Assembly (NCBI GenBank): GCA_934725735.1
Contig: CAKVCP010000077.1
Coordinates: forward strand, 1 to 10,356
Direction: 5' to 3'
DNA length: 10,356 nt
Source: an uncultured Thermoguttaceae bacterium
GTDB lineage: Bacteria; Planctomycetota; Planctomycetia; Pirellulales; Thermoguttaceae
The position numbers and the translations under genes are program-made. Under the pieces are notes generated by a model. That model ran no database searches and was not told where the DNA came from. It worked only from the letters and a program-made list of their open reading frames with translations. Of the stretch, positions 1 through 6,759 are shown in pieces. How positions within the stretch are numbered: the first letter of the stretch is position 1; each line of letters opens with the position of its first letter.

Positions 1-387
1 GGCTACTACACAGGCCCTATATTCGAGATAACGCTTGACGAGTACAGCTTCTCAGTAGCAGGCGGCGGCCGTTACGACAAGATGATAGGAAAGTTCAGCG
101 GCCAGGACGTGAGTGCCAGCGGATTTTCCATCGGCTTTGAGCGCATAATCACCATACTCAGAGACAAGCTCGAGGACGGTCTTAAAGTAAACAGCGACAA
201 TATCGCTATACTTGTAGACAAAAATGCCGATATCGAAAAGAAAAAAGCAGTATTCGCAGAAGCTGCCAAGTTACGCTCAGAAGGCAGGACTGTAAACATC
301 CAGCCGATGAAAAAGAACGTGAAGCAGCAGATCCTCAAGCTCGAAAAAGAAGGCTACACAGAGTTTAAGAAAATTTATAAAGATTAA
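1..387 (+). CDS. hisS: Histidyl-tRNA synthetase-like protein, 3' end only (5' partial)
   Basis: This is the C-terminal 128 residues of a class II histidyl-tRNA synthetase, the cytoplasmic enzyme that attaches histidine to tRNA-His; the reading frame is open at the left edge. Visible signatures are YYTGPIFEI near residue 2, then GGGRYD at about 21-26 and GFSIGFER at about 41-48, which together form the HisRS motif 3 and histidine-binding region. After this, the anticodon-binding domain starts (NIAILVDKNA) but the protein stops at KKIYKD, roughly 35-40 residues earlier than I expect for a full HisRS. Neither other forward frame past the stop resumes a HisRS-like ending. A HisZ-type regulatory paralogue is possible because it shares GGGRYD. 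Isoleucine is encoded by ATA in 6 of 13 cases, unlike the genes to the right. Family assignment is sure; whether it is a working synthetase is not. Confidence 0.85.
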   Translation, partial: GYYTGPIFEITLDEYSFSVAGGGRYDKMIGKFSGQDVSASGFSIGFERIITILRDKLEDGLKVNSDNIAILVDKNADIEKKKAVFAEAAKLRSEGRTVNIQPMKKNVKQQILKLEKEGYTEFKKIYKD

Positions 388-620
388 AAAATCAGATCAT
401 AAACGTGGTCAGATGCCTAAGCAGATGATCAGACGGCAAAGGGGCTGGAACGGTAAGGATCAGAAAAGCAGACCACGGCAGCAGAGCTGCCATAACGCGC
501 GTCGCCGCGCGCCTGTGGGCTGCATATATCCTCACCGGCAGCCCGTTTGTTAAATTTAACATAAAACTGCAAAATTTACCGTATTTATACATTAATAACA
601 GGGAATTGAATAAAAATAGA
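388..620. other. Intergenic spacer with hairpins, no gene seen
   Basis: This 233-base spacer separates the hisS fragment from the beta-helix gene. The left part (about 420-545) is GC-rich and holds two small inverted repeats: ggcagc-aga-gctgcc at 477-491 and gcgcg/cgcgc at 497-510. Neither is followed by a T-run, so neither is a standard terminator. The right part (about 545-605) turns abruptly AT-rich, contains the perfect 12-base palindrome gttaaatttaac at 549-560, and is where the promoter of the next gene should lie; I cannot fix its -35 and -10 boxes. A frame open across 388-558 on the plus strand reads as an Arg/Lys/Gln-rich peptide with no resemblance to a real protein, and the minus-strand frame here is also unconvincing. 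Confidence 0.5.
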
Positions 621-1943
621 ATGAATATTTTAAAAAATCTTCTACTCGTTAGTCTCTGCATCGTCCTTCAATCATTTCTCTCCGTATGCAATGGGCAAGC
701 GGATGGAGAAATCGAAGCGCCCAACAACGATTTGACGGGCGCGGTTGCTAATGTTCTCGATTTTGGAGCCAAAGGGGACGGAACGACCGACAACACAGAA
801 GCTTTTCAAAAAGCCCTTGACTCTATCGATCCCCAAGGCGGCGTAGTCGTCGTCCCCAACGGACAATATTTGTTTACAGGGTCGCTCGTTATTCCCCAAA
901 GCGTTACGTTGAGAGGCCCGTGGAATTCGGTTACCGCCCACAATGGGTGCCGCGACAAGGGGCTCCCTAAGCCTACCGACGACGGCGCGACATTTCTTAT
1001 CACGGGGAATGCGAACAATGAAGAAGGGGAAGCTTTCATTACATTGAATACGAACAGCGTTCTCCAGGGGATCGTTATGTATTGGCCCAACCAAAATGAG
1101 AACGACGTTCCCCTCCCTTACCCGTGGGCGATCAAAATGCGCGGGAAAAATCCTGCGGTATTGGATGTGGAGCTTCTAAACCCCTACAATGGCATTGACG
1201 CTTCGGAAAACGAACGGGCGCTCATCCGCAATATCCACGGGCAACCTTTACGCAGAGGGATTTTTGTCGATAAGATCTATGATATCGGCAGAATAGAGAA
1301 TGTCCATTTTAACCCCTGGTGGAGCATGAAGCCGAAACTCTTTAAATGGCAACAGGAGAACGGAGAGGCCTTTATTTTCAAGCGCACCGACTGGCACTAC
1401 GTAATAAATACTTTTTGCTTCGGGTATTCCGTCGGTTATGAATTTGGCGGAAGCGTAGCTGGAATATGCAACGGTAATTTCTTAGGAATCGGCGCAGACG
1501 CCTGCCATACCGCAGTCCTCGTAGAACAAAGCGCCAAATTCGGAATCCTGATCACCAATGGCGAATTTGTGGCTATGAACGGAGAAAATCCGACGCAAGT
1601 CGTTGTTACGGAGACCAATACGGGATCGATCCGTTTTAATAATTGCGCTTTCTGGGGCCCCTGCGAGCAAATTGCGCGTCTTTCGGGACGCGGATTAACG
1701 TCCTTTAGCGACTGTGAATTCGTGCAATGGGATCGCAATGCGAAAGGTAACTTCGCGATCAACGTCGAGGGCGGTTCAGTGATGATTCGCGGGTGCAATT
1801 TCCAGGAAGATAAGAACCATGTGCTCGTAAAAGAAACAGCCAAGAAGGTGATTGTGTCAGAAAATATCCTGCGTGGCGCCGCCAAAATTCAAAACGACTG
1901 TCGTAAAGCCTGCATAGTCAATAATATTGACGACGCGGAGTAA
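621..1943 (+). CDS. Secreted right-handed beta-helix protein, pectate-lyase superfamily
   Basis: The protein has 440 residues from ATG 621. An in-frame TTG at 606 would add five residues (MNKNR), but the only purine-rich stretch (aggga, 599-603) lies just 2 bases from TTG, so ATG is preferred although its own ribosome site is weak. Residues 1 to about 25 form a signal peptide with a hydrophobic core (LLLVSLCIVL) ending near NGQA. A lipoprotein cysteine is possible, but LSVC is a poor lipobox. VLDFGAKGDGTTDN is the classic start of the Pectate_lyase_3 / GH28-related beta-helix, followed by VPNGQY and repeated strand-turn units to the C-terminus (RFNNCAFWG, SFSDCEFVQ, MIRGCNFQE). The protein is probably exported and may bind or cleave polysaccharide. 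Catalytic residues cannot be assigned by eye, so no substrate is claimed. It stands alone on the plus strand and ends just before a terminator. Confidence 0.85.
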   Translation: MNILKNLLLVSLCIVLQSFLSVCNGQADGEIEAPNNDLTGAVANVLDFGAKGDGTTDNTEAFQKALDSIDPQGGVVVVPNGQYLFTGSLVIPQSVTLRGPWNSVTAHNGCRDKGLPKPTDDGATFLITGNANNEEGEAFITLNTNSVLQGIVMYWPNQNENDVPLPYPWAIKMRGKNPAVLDVELLNPYNGIDASENERALIRNIHGQPLRRGIFVDKIYDIGRIENVHFNPWWSMKPKLFKWQQENGEAFIFKRTDWHYVINTFCFGYSVGYEFGGSVAGICNGNFLGIGADACHTAVLVEQSAKFGILITNGEFVAMNGENPTQVVVTETNTGSIRFNNCAFWGPCEQIARLSGRGLTSFSDCEFVQWDRNAKGNFAINVEGGSVMIRGCNFQEDKNHVLVKETAKKVIVSENILRGAAKIQNDCRKACIVNNIDDAE

Positions 1944-1977
1944 AGAATTATCGCTTTTAAGAGAATCGACGTCAGCA

Positions 1978-2022
1978 AGGGAAAGAACGACCGAACGAGT
2001 CATTCTTTCCCTCTTTATTTTT
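1978..2022 (+). terminator. Intrinsic terminator of the beta-helix gene
   Basis: A 10-bp perfect stem (gggaaagaa at 1979-1987 with ttctttccc at 2003-2011, plus the A-T pair 1978/2012) encloses a 15-base loop and is followed by tctttattttt. It lies 35 bases after the beta-helix stop. On the minus strand no T-run follows the stem, so it serves the plus-strand gene best, though it also separates two convergent genes. Confidence 0.85.
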
Positions 2023-2028
2023 GGGGCT

Positions 2029-2646
2029 TCAGCGTACGAAATTCGTCATGATAGGCTGCTCGCGTTCAGGCAAACCGAACTCTTTTTTGCCTAAAGCGAT
2101 CGACTTCATTAAGAAAACCATATTGTTCGCCAGCGTTCTCATCCCCTGAAGACCTTCTTCGTCGTACGTCGCTTCTCCAGGGACGCGACCATGAACGCTA
2201 TTCCAATATTGTCCGGAAGCGATCGGCATACCACAAATCGAGAAATATTTGTTTAGGCCGTCAAAAGTTGAAGAAAGCCCCCCGCGACGCGCGGCGACAA
2301 CGCTCGCCCCCACCTTCATTCGTTTATCAAAGGAAGAACTAAAGAAGAGACGATCAAGGAAAGAGATCATCGTGCCATTAGCGGAAGCGTAGTACACGGG
2401 ACTACCGACCACCAAACCGTCACTTTCGGCAAATTTGGGCGCCGTCTCATTGACGACGTCGTCGAAAACGCACTTCCCCTTTTCTCGACACTTTCGACAC
2501 CCGATACATCCGCGCACAACTTTATTGCCGACGTGGACGAGCTCAGTCTCTATGTTGTTTTCAGCAAAGACCTTGACCATCTCGTTTAGGGCAATGTAAG
2601 TATTTCCAGCGGCGTTGGGGCTACCATTAATAAGCAAAACTTTCAT
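2029..2646 (-). CDS. Flavodoxin-fold NAD(P)H-dependent FMN reductase / iron-sulfur flavoprotein-like
   Basis: A cytoplasmic redox protein of 205 residues with the NADPH-dependent FMN reductase fold. The N-terminal strand MKVLLINGSP followed by NAAGNT (residues 8-16) is the FMN-phosphate loop, and GSPVYYASANGTMISFLDRL (81-100) is the second flavin-contact segment, with a second-subunit contact typical of the family. Between them, Cys47, Cys50, Cys53 and Cys59 form C-x2-C-x2-C-x5-C, which fits the compact [4Fe-4S] motif of Isf-type flavoproteins. It therefore probably moves electrons between a donor and a small acceptor; the physiological partner is unknown. The start is supported by aagagg (2653-2658) 6 bases before the ATG. 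It is the last gene of the minus-strand cluster, 44 bases after nagA. Family is confident, cluster binding probable, substrate not known. Confidence 0.88.
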   Translation of the reverse strand: MKVLLINGSPNAAGNTYIALNEMVKVFAENNIETELVHVGNKVVRGCIGCRKCREKGKCVFDDVVNETAPKFAESDGLVVGSPVYYASANGTMISFLDRLFFSSSFDKRMKVGASVVAARRGGLSSTFDGLNKYFSICGMPIASGQYWNSVHGRVPGEATYDEEGLQGMRTLANNMVFLMKSIALGKKEFGLPEREQPIMTNFVR

Positions 2647-2690
2647 TTTAAACCTCTTTCTCTCTCGATCCTATCTGAAAATTCTTGATC

Positions 2691-3914
2691 TTATTTCTCA
2701 GTCGGTTCTATTTCGCTACCCTTCCAAAGAATCTTTTGAAAAATGAAACGGCCAGTCTCAAAAGAGCGACCATCTAAGATTCCAAGAGAGCCAAACTTAG
2801 CGGGGCAAGGAGTAAATAGGAGAAAATCGGCGTCCGCGCCAACCTGTAAAAAGTCCCCTTTCCCCGAACTAAAATCAGGCGCCCCGAGTAATCTCGCAGG
2901 AAAAGTCGTCGCTAATGGGTAAACCTTACTCAATGGGAGATTCTCTATCGACGCCAAATTCATTACGCAATTCGAGACAGGGAAAGAAGCGCAAGCCAGA
3001 AGATTCGGATCGCCCGCCAATGTAACTTTACCATTGGGTTGAATCTCAAAATCGCAGAGCTCCATCGAGTACTTACCGGGAGGAAAGCCCGCAAGAGGCG
3101 ATTGATCGCTGATGAGAATAAGATTCTCTAGCCCTTTGGTTCGCACAATAATTCTTACAAGCTCTGGGGAAATATGAAAGCCGTCGACGATGATGCTTGC
3201 CTTGAGGCGATCGTCGGCAAGTTGAGCAAAGAAATAATTCTCCCACTTAGGTAAAAGATGTCGCGTGGCGTTGCTCAAATGAGTCGATAAGGAAGCCCCT
3301 TCCCTCACCGCCTCGTCAATCTGAGAAGCGTTTGCGTCCGTATGTCCAATAGAAACGACGATTCCCATCGATCTCAAGAAATGTACGAAAGCCCCGACCT
3401 CAGGATATTCCGGCGTCAGAGTGACCAGCTTGATCAATCCCCCGGCACATTCTTGCATCTGACGAATAAAACTCTCCGAATAATCGCAGCAGAAACGTTT
3501 TGGATGTGCGCCAATAGCGCCTTCGGCGGAAGAAATAAAAGGCCCTTCAAGATGGATTCCCCAAACGACCGGTCGATAAATGGGATATGCGTCAAGCGCT
3601 TCGGCGATTGTTCTAGCCGCGTGAAGCATAACCTTCTGATCGTTAGTCGTAAGGGTTAAACAACATCTAAAGACGCCGTCGCGTAGCATCTTTCGGATAA
3701 CCGCAACGACGCCATCTACGGTAAGTTTGGACGAAGAAAGCTCAACGCCGACGGCTCCATTGACTTGGATATCAAAAAGGCCAGGCGCGATAATCGGCAG
3801 CTCGGCGTCGATCGAGGTATCTGCGAGATACTCGACAGAGGAAATCTGTCTATCTAACAGATTGACTTTAACAGGTTCCAACGTGTCATAACGCCTCCCG
3901 CAGTAACTCGTCAT
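2691..3914 (-). CDS. nagA: N-acetylglucosamine-6-phosphate deacetylase
   Basis: The enzyme hydrolyses GlcNAc-6-phosphate to glucosamine-6-phosphate and acetate in the cytoplasm, feeding amino-sugar catabolism or cell-wall recycling. With the ATG at 3914 it has 407 residues, a little above the E. coli length. It is an amidohydrolase TIM barrel with the expected landmarks in order: PGLFDIQVNG (about 44-53, with the Gln-x-Asn that replaces the usual His-x-His), GIHLEGPFIS (Glu123), SIGHTDA (His191), THLSNA (His212), VDGFH (His247) and SDQSPLAG (catalytic Asp270). All correspond to residues of E. coli NagA (Glu131, His195, His216, His251, Asp273). A TTG at 3923 is in frame, but the GAGGAG ribosome site is 1 base from it and 10 bases from the ATG, so the ATG is chosen. 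No nagB or sugar transporter is adjacent. Confidence 0.93.
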   Translation of the reverse strand: MTSYCGRRYDTLEPVKVNLLDRQISSVEYLADTSIDAELPIIAPGLFDIQVNGAVGVELSSSKLTVDGVVAVIRKMLRDGVFRCCLTLTTNDQKVMLHAARTIAEALDAYPIYRPVVWGIHLEGPFISSAEGAIGAHPKRFCCDYSESFIRQMQECAGGLIKLVTLTPEYPEVGAFVHFLRSMGIVVSIGHTDANASQIDEAVREGASLSTHLSNATRHLLPKWENYFFAQLADDRLKASIIVDGFHISPELVRIIVRTKGLENLILISDQSPLAGFPPGKYSMELCDFEIQPNGKVTLAGDPNLLACASFPVSNCVMNLASIENLPLSKVYPLATTFPARLLGAPDFSSGKGDFLQVGADADFLLFTPCPAKFGSLGILDGRSFETGRFIFQKILWKGSEIEPTEK

Positions 3915-3924
3915 TCCTTTCAAG

Positions 3925-3930
3925 CTCCTC
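3925..3930 (-). promoter_or_regulatory. Shine-Dalgarno of nagA overlapping the fabI stop
   Basis: GAGGAG on the minus strand lies 10 bases before the nagA ATG (3914) and shares bases with the fabI stop codon (3931-3929). This decides the start against the TTG at 3923 and suggests that ribosomes finishing fabI re-initiate on nagA. Confidence 0.6.
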
Positions 3931-4732
3931 AGACTTCTTTAACGACAGATCCAATGATTTTTTTATCGAAGTAGTTTATGGCCATTCCAGCGTCGACCAC
4001 GATCTTTTGGGCGACAATACCGCTGGACCGGGGACTGAGCAAGAAGACGACGGCGGCGGCGGCCTCCTCTGTCTGAACAGGGCTTTTTCTCGGAATCACC
4101 TGTTCCGCGTAGAGGTAGGAATCCAAGTATCCGGGGATCCCTGCGGAAGCCGAAGTTTTCAACAACGACGGAGCCACGGCGTTGAAGCGAACGTTCGAAA
4201 AAGAGGAAAACGATTTCGTCAAGAAGGCGAGAGAAGAATCCAGCGCCGCCTTAATCGGCGCCATATATCCGTAATTCTCGCTAGCCATCTGCGTTGTTGA
4301 AATCGACATCGTAACAACGGACGCGTTCGGGGTAAATAGGTCGGAAAAAGCGTTCGAAAGTTCAACGAGCGAAAAGCACGATATTTCCAGAGCCTGTAAA
4401 AAAGCGCGTCTGGGCGTTTCATGGAACGGCTTCATGCCGTCGGAATAATCCGCAAACGCGATGGAATGTAACATTCCGTCAAAAGATTCATACTTCTCGC
4501 CGACTTTCGTACGGAGTTTTTTGATATCTTCTTCCTTTTCGACGTCGCACGTAAATATTTCAGAATCAGGAAATGACTTTTTCACTCGCTCTGAAATGGC
4601 GTCGTTTTGAACGGCGAAAACACACTCGGCGCCTTCGTCTTTCAACAACTTTGAAACGGCATACGCGACGCTTTTCTTATTTGCGACGCCAAAAATCAAA
4701 AAACGCTTTCCGGATAATTGTAAAAAGTCCAC
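3929..4732 (-). CDS. fabI: Enoyl-[acyl-carrier-protein] reductase, FabI type (planctomycete-like variant)
   Basis: This 267-residue short-chain dehydrogenase catalyses the NAD(P)H-dependent last step of each fatty-acid elongation cycle. FLIFGVANKKSVAYAV (11-26) is the FabI-type cofactor loop, VQNDAISERV (41-50) matches the FabI segment after strand 2, and DGMLHSIAFAD (85-95) matches the FabI LVHSIAFA region. Catalytic Tyr154 and Lys161 are spaced Y-x6-K as in FabI (Tyr156/Lys163 in E. coli). The position of E. coli Tyr146 aligns without a gap to Ile144. LLKTSASAGIPGY and the end DAGMAINYF also fit FabI. Translation starts at GTG 4732 with a weak ggg 9 bases upstream. The N-terminus MDFLQLSGKR agrees with the family. 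I remember this SISTT...NYGYM pattern from planctomycete enzymes but cannot check it here. It is followed almost directly by nagA. Confidence 0.88.
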   Translation of the reverse strand: MDFLQLSGKRFLIFGVANKKSVAYAVSKLLKDEGAECVFAVQNDAISERVKKSFPDSEIFTCDVEKEEDIKKLRTKVGEKYESFDGMLHSIAFADYSDGMKPFHETPRRAFLQALEISCFSLVELSNAFSDLFTPNASVVTMSISTTQMASENYGYMAPIKAALDSSLAFLTKSFSSFSNVRFNAVAPSLLKTSASAGIPGYLDSYLYAEQVIPRKSPVQTEEAAAAVVFLLSPRSSGIVAQKIVVDAGMAINYFDKKIIGSVVKEV

Positions 4733-4766
4733 GAGTAATTTCCCAACAAATCTAGCTATTTGTTAC

Positions 4767-4796
4767 GAAACGTCTGACAGACCTGCCAGACGTTTC
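4767..4796. repeat. Perfect 10-bp inverted repeat between pyrG and fabI
   Basis: gaaacgtctg (4767-4776) and cagacgtttc (4787-4796) form a perfect stem around a 10-base loop. It sits in the 92-base gap after pyrG. On the minus strand it is followed by gtaacaaat and not a T-run, so it may be a weak attenuator, an RNA-stabilising hairpin or a protein site. Confidence 0.65.
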
Positions 4797-4824
4797 TCAA
4801 TCATACCAACTTCAGGAACGGCAA

Positions 4825-6453
4825 TCATTCCGCTTCGAGGCCGTTTAGGGAGCGTTTATAACGGATCGCCGCAGAAACAAACGCTCTAAAGAGCGGATGA
4901 GGAACCGTAGGCTTGGATTTGAATTCTGGATGGTATTGCACGGCGACAAACCACGGATGATCTTCTATCTCAACGACTTCGACCAATTTACCATCAGGAC
5001 TCGTTCCCGATATTGTCAATCCGCCGTCGATAAAGCGATCTCGGTATTCGTAATTAAATTCATACCTGTGTCGGTGACGTTCTTCAATGTCAAGAGTCCC
5101 ATACGCGCTCGCCGCTCGCGAGCCCGCAAGGAGACACGTCGGCTGGGAGCCAAGACGCATCGTCCCGCCAATATCGGTAACCGAGCGCTGTTCGTCCATA
5201 AGGCAGATTACAGGATACTCGACGTCTTTATTAAATTCTGTCGAATTCGCGTCGTGCATTCCCAGAACATTTCGAGCATACTCCACAACAGCGCATTGCA
5301 TACCCAAACAAATGCCAAAGAAAGGAATCTTGTGTTCGCGCGCAATTCGGATCGCGTCGATTTTACCTTCGACACCGCGATCGCCAAATCCGCCTGGAAC
5401 AAGGATTCCGTTCACTTTTTCCAGCAGCGCGCGCGTTTCTTCTCGAGCGACGTCCTCGCTCTGAATACGTAATATTCGAATGTTCGCGGCATTCGCAATC
5501 CCGCCGTGGTCAAGAGCCTCATAGATAGACTTATAAGCGTCCTTATGCTTGGCGTATTTGCCAACGACGGCAATCGTCACTTCCGCCTGGGGTTTGTGTA
5601 AAACGTTCAGAATTTCATGCCATTTGGTTAGATCAGGTTGCTTAGCGTTAGCAAGTCCCAATCTCTCGACAAGCATTTGATCGATTTTATGATCGAGGAG
5701 GGAGAGCGGCACTTCATAGATTGAGAAATCTGCGTCAAGTTCTTCGACCACATGATCCGCGCGTACGTTGCAGAAAAGCGCAATCTTCTCAATATCTTCC
5801 TGTGCGATCGGATGTTCCGTACGGCACACGATGAAATCGGGCTGTATGCCGATTTGGCGCAATTGGCCGACGCTGTGCTGCGTCGGTTTGGTCTTCAACT
5901 CGCGCGCCGCTTTAAGATAAGGAACAAGCGTAAGGTGAATGAAGCAACAGTTTTTCTTCCCTACGTCGTTCGAATACTGTCGAATAGCTTCAAGGAACGG
6001 GAGACTTTCAATATCGCCGATCGTTCCTCCAATTTCCGTAATCACGACGTCGACGTCGTCCAACGCCAGTCTACGAATACAATCTTTAATCTCATTAGTG
6101 ATATGAGGAATTACCTGAACGGTCTTTCCAAGATAAACGCCGCGTCGTTCCTTATCGATGACGCTTTGGTAAATTTGACCCGTTGTCCAGTTGCTATCCC
6201 TTGAAAGCGGAGAATGGGTGAAACGCTCATAGTGCCCCAAGTCCAAATCCGTTTCGCTTCCATCGTCAAGAACGTATACCTCGCCATGTTGATACGGGCT
6301 CATCGTTCCCGGATCAACGTTGATGTATGGGTCAAGTTTTTGCATTCTGACAGAGAGACCGCGACTCTCCAACAGCATGCCAATAGACGCGCTTGTCAGA
6401 CCTTTTCCAAGAGAACTTACGACTCCGCCTGTAACAAAAATATGTTTTGTCAT
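4825..6453 (-). CDS. pyrG: CTP synthase (glutamine-hydrolysing)
   Basis: The enzyme makes CTP from UTP, ATP and glutamine, the last step of pyrimidine nucleotide synthesis, as a cytoplasmic tetramer. At 542 residues the length is standard. The N-terminal amidoligase domain shows MTKHIFVTGGVVSSLGKGLT with the P-loop Lys17, KLDPYINVDPGTM (39-51), SETDLDLGHYERF (66-78) and EIGGTIGDIES (140-150, with Mg-binding Glu140). The C-terminal class I glutamine amidotransferase domain begins near 293 (TIAVVGKY) and contains PGGFGDRG (353-360), the nucleophile elbow FFGICLGMQ with Cys382, and QYHPEF with His508 and Glu510, a complete triad. The ATG start gives the canonical N-terminus; the ribosome site (cggga, about 9 bases upstream) is weak. 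It is the first gene of the cluster that runs on to fabI, nagA and the flavoprotein. Confidence 0.97.
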   Translation of the reverse strand: MTKHIFVTGGVVSSLGKGLTSASIGMLLESRGLSVRMQKLDPYINVDPGTMSPYQHGEVYVLDDGSETDLDLGHYERFTHSPLSRDSNWTTGQIYQSVIDKERRGVYLGKTVQVIPHITNEIKDCIRRLALDDVDVVITEIGGTIGDIESLPFLEAIRQYSNDVGKKNCCFIHLTLVPYLKAARELKTKPTQHSVGQLRQIGIQPDFIVCRTEHPIAQEDIEKIALFCNVRADHVVEELDADFSIYEVPLSLLDHKIDQMLVERLGLANAKQPDLTKWHEILNVLHKPQAEVTIAVVGKYAKHKDAYKSIYEALDHGGIANAANIRILRIQSEDVAREETRALLEKVNGILVPGGFGDRGVEGKIDAIRIAREHKIPFFGICLGMQCAVVEYARNVLGMHDANSTEFNKDVEYPVICLMDEQRSVTDIGGTMRLGSQPTCLLAGSRAASAYGTLDIEERHRHRYEFNYEYRDRFIDGGLTISGTSPDGKLVEVVEIEDHPWFVAVQYHPEFKSKPTVPHPLFRAFVSAAIRYKRSLNGLEAE

Positions 6454-6759
6454 AAAACAGATCCCGAGTTGAATGAGTGTCTACACATAAAGGAGATCAC
6501 ACAAAGACTTTAACGGACAAATATAAAACAGCCCAGAAAGAAGAAACACAACGCGCGCTCGTCGTTCTAAGCGTAGTTTTTTTTTTACCGCCATATTTAT
6601 CCATTCAACAGAAGGAATAAAGGGGCGTCAATCACAGCGACAAGCGAAAAAAAAAAAGGGCGCGGCAAGGTAACTTTACCGCGCAATATCAAAGTTACTT
6701 CAAGTATTCTATACCGAATAGACTTGTTGTAAAGGGGCGCATAGAAAAACGTCTACCTA
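6454..6759. other. Intergenic region between metG and pyrG, regulatory
   Basis: This 306-base stretch carries no gene. Next to metG it holds the metG terminator (6647-6684, listed separately). A run of ten T lies at 6577-6586 on the plus strand with no good stem before it. The pyrG promoter should lie here. The best candidate on the minus strand is TTGTGT (6546-6551), 17 bases, TTTTAT (6523-6528), which is a weak match. A partial inverted repeat, aaggtaacttt at 6667-6677 against aaagttactt at 6694-6703, could offer an alternative fold to the terminator stem. I see no known riboswitch pattern. Confidence 0.5.
6647..6684 (-). terminator. Intrinsic terminator of metG
   Basis: On the minus strand the stem gcgcgg (6684-6679) pairs with ccgcgc (6665-6660), around a 13-base loop, and is followed after two or three C by eleven T (6657-6647). 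It is 76 bases past the metG stop, so metG has its own 3' end separate from pyrG. Confidence 0.85.

Noticed and set aside
477..491. Terminator for hisS
   Set aside because: The stem is only 6 bp with a 3-base loop and no T-run follows it.
388..558. Plus-strand continuation of hisS by frameshift
   Set aside because: The +1 frame is open to about 558 but gives an Arg/Gln/Lys-rich peptide with no HisRS features; the other frame stops quickly.
392..661. Minus-strand open frame with a hydrophobic stretch in the hisS/beta-helix spacer
   Set aside because: It overlaps the start of the beta-helix gene, has no ribosome site, and its composition follows the AT-rich and GC-rich blocks of the spacer and not a protein-like pattern.
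4897..5472. Long plus-strand open frames opposite pyrG
   Set aside because: They are antisense shadows of a well-conserved gene and lack start signals or recognisable domains.
6044..6059. Perfect 16-base palindrome (acgacgtcgacgtcgt) as an operator
   Set aside because: It lies inside pyrG and encodes the ordinary DDVDVV segment; GAC/GTC codon use explains it.
6577..6586. Plus-strand terminator at the T10 run
   Set aside because: No stem of useful strength precedes it and there is no plus-strand gene upstream.
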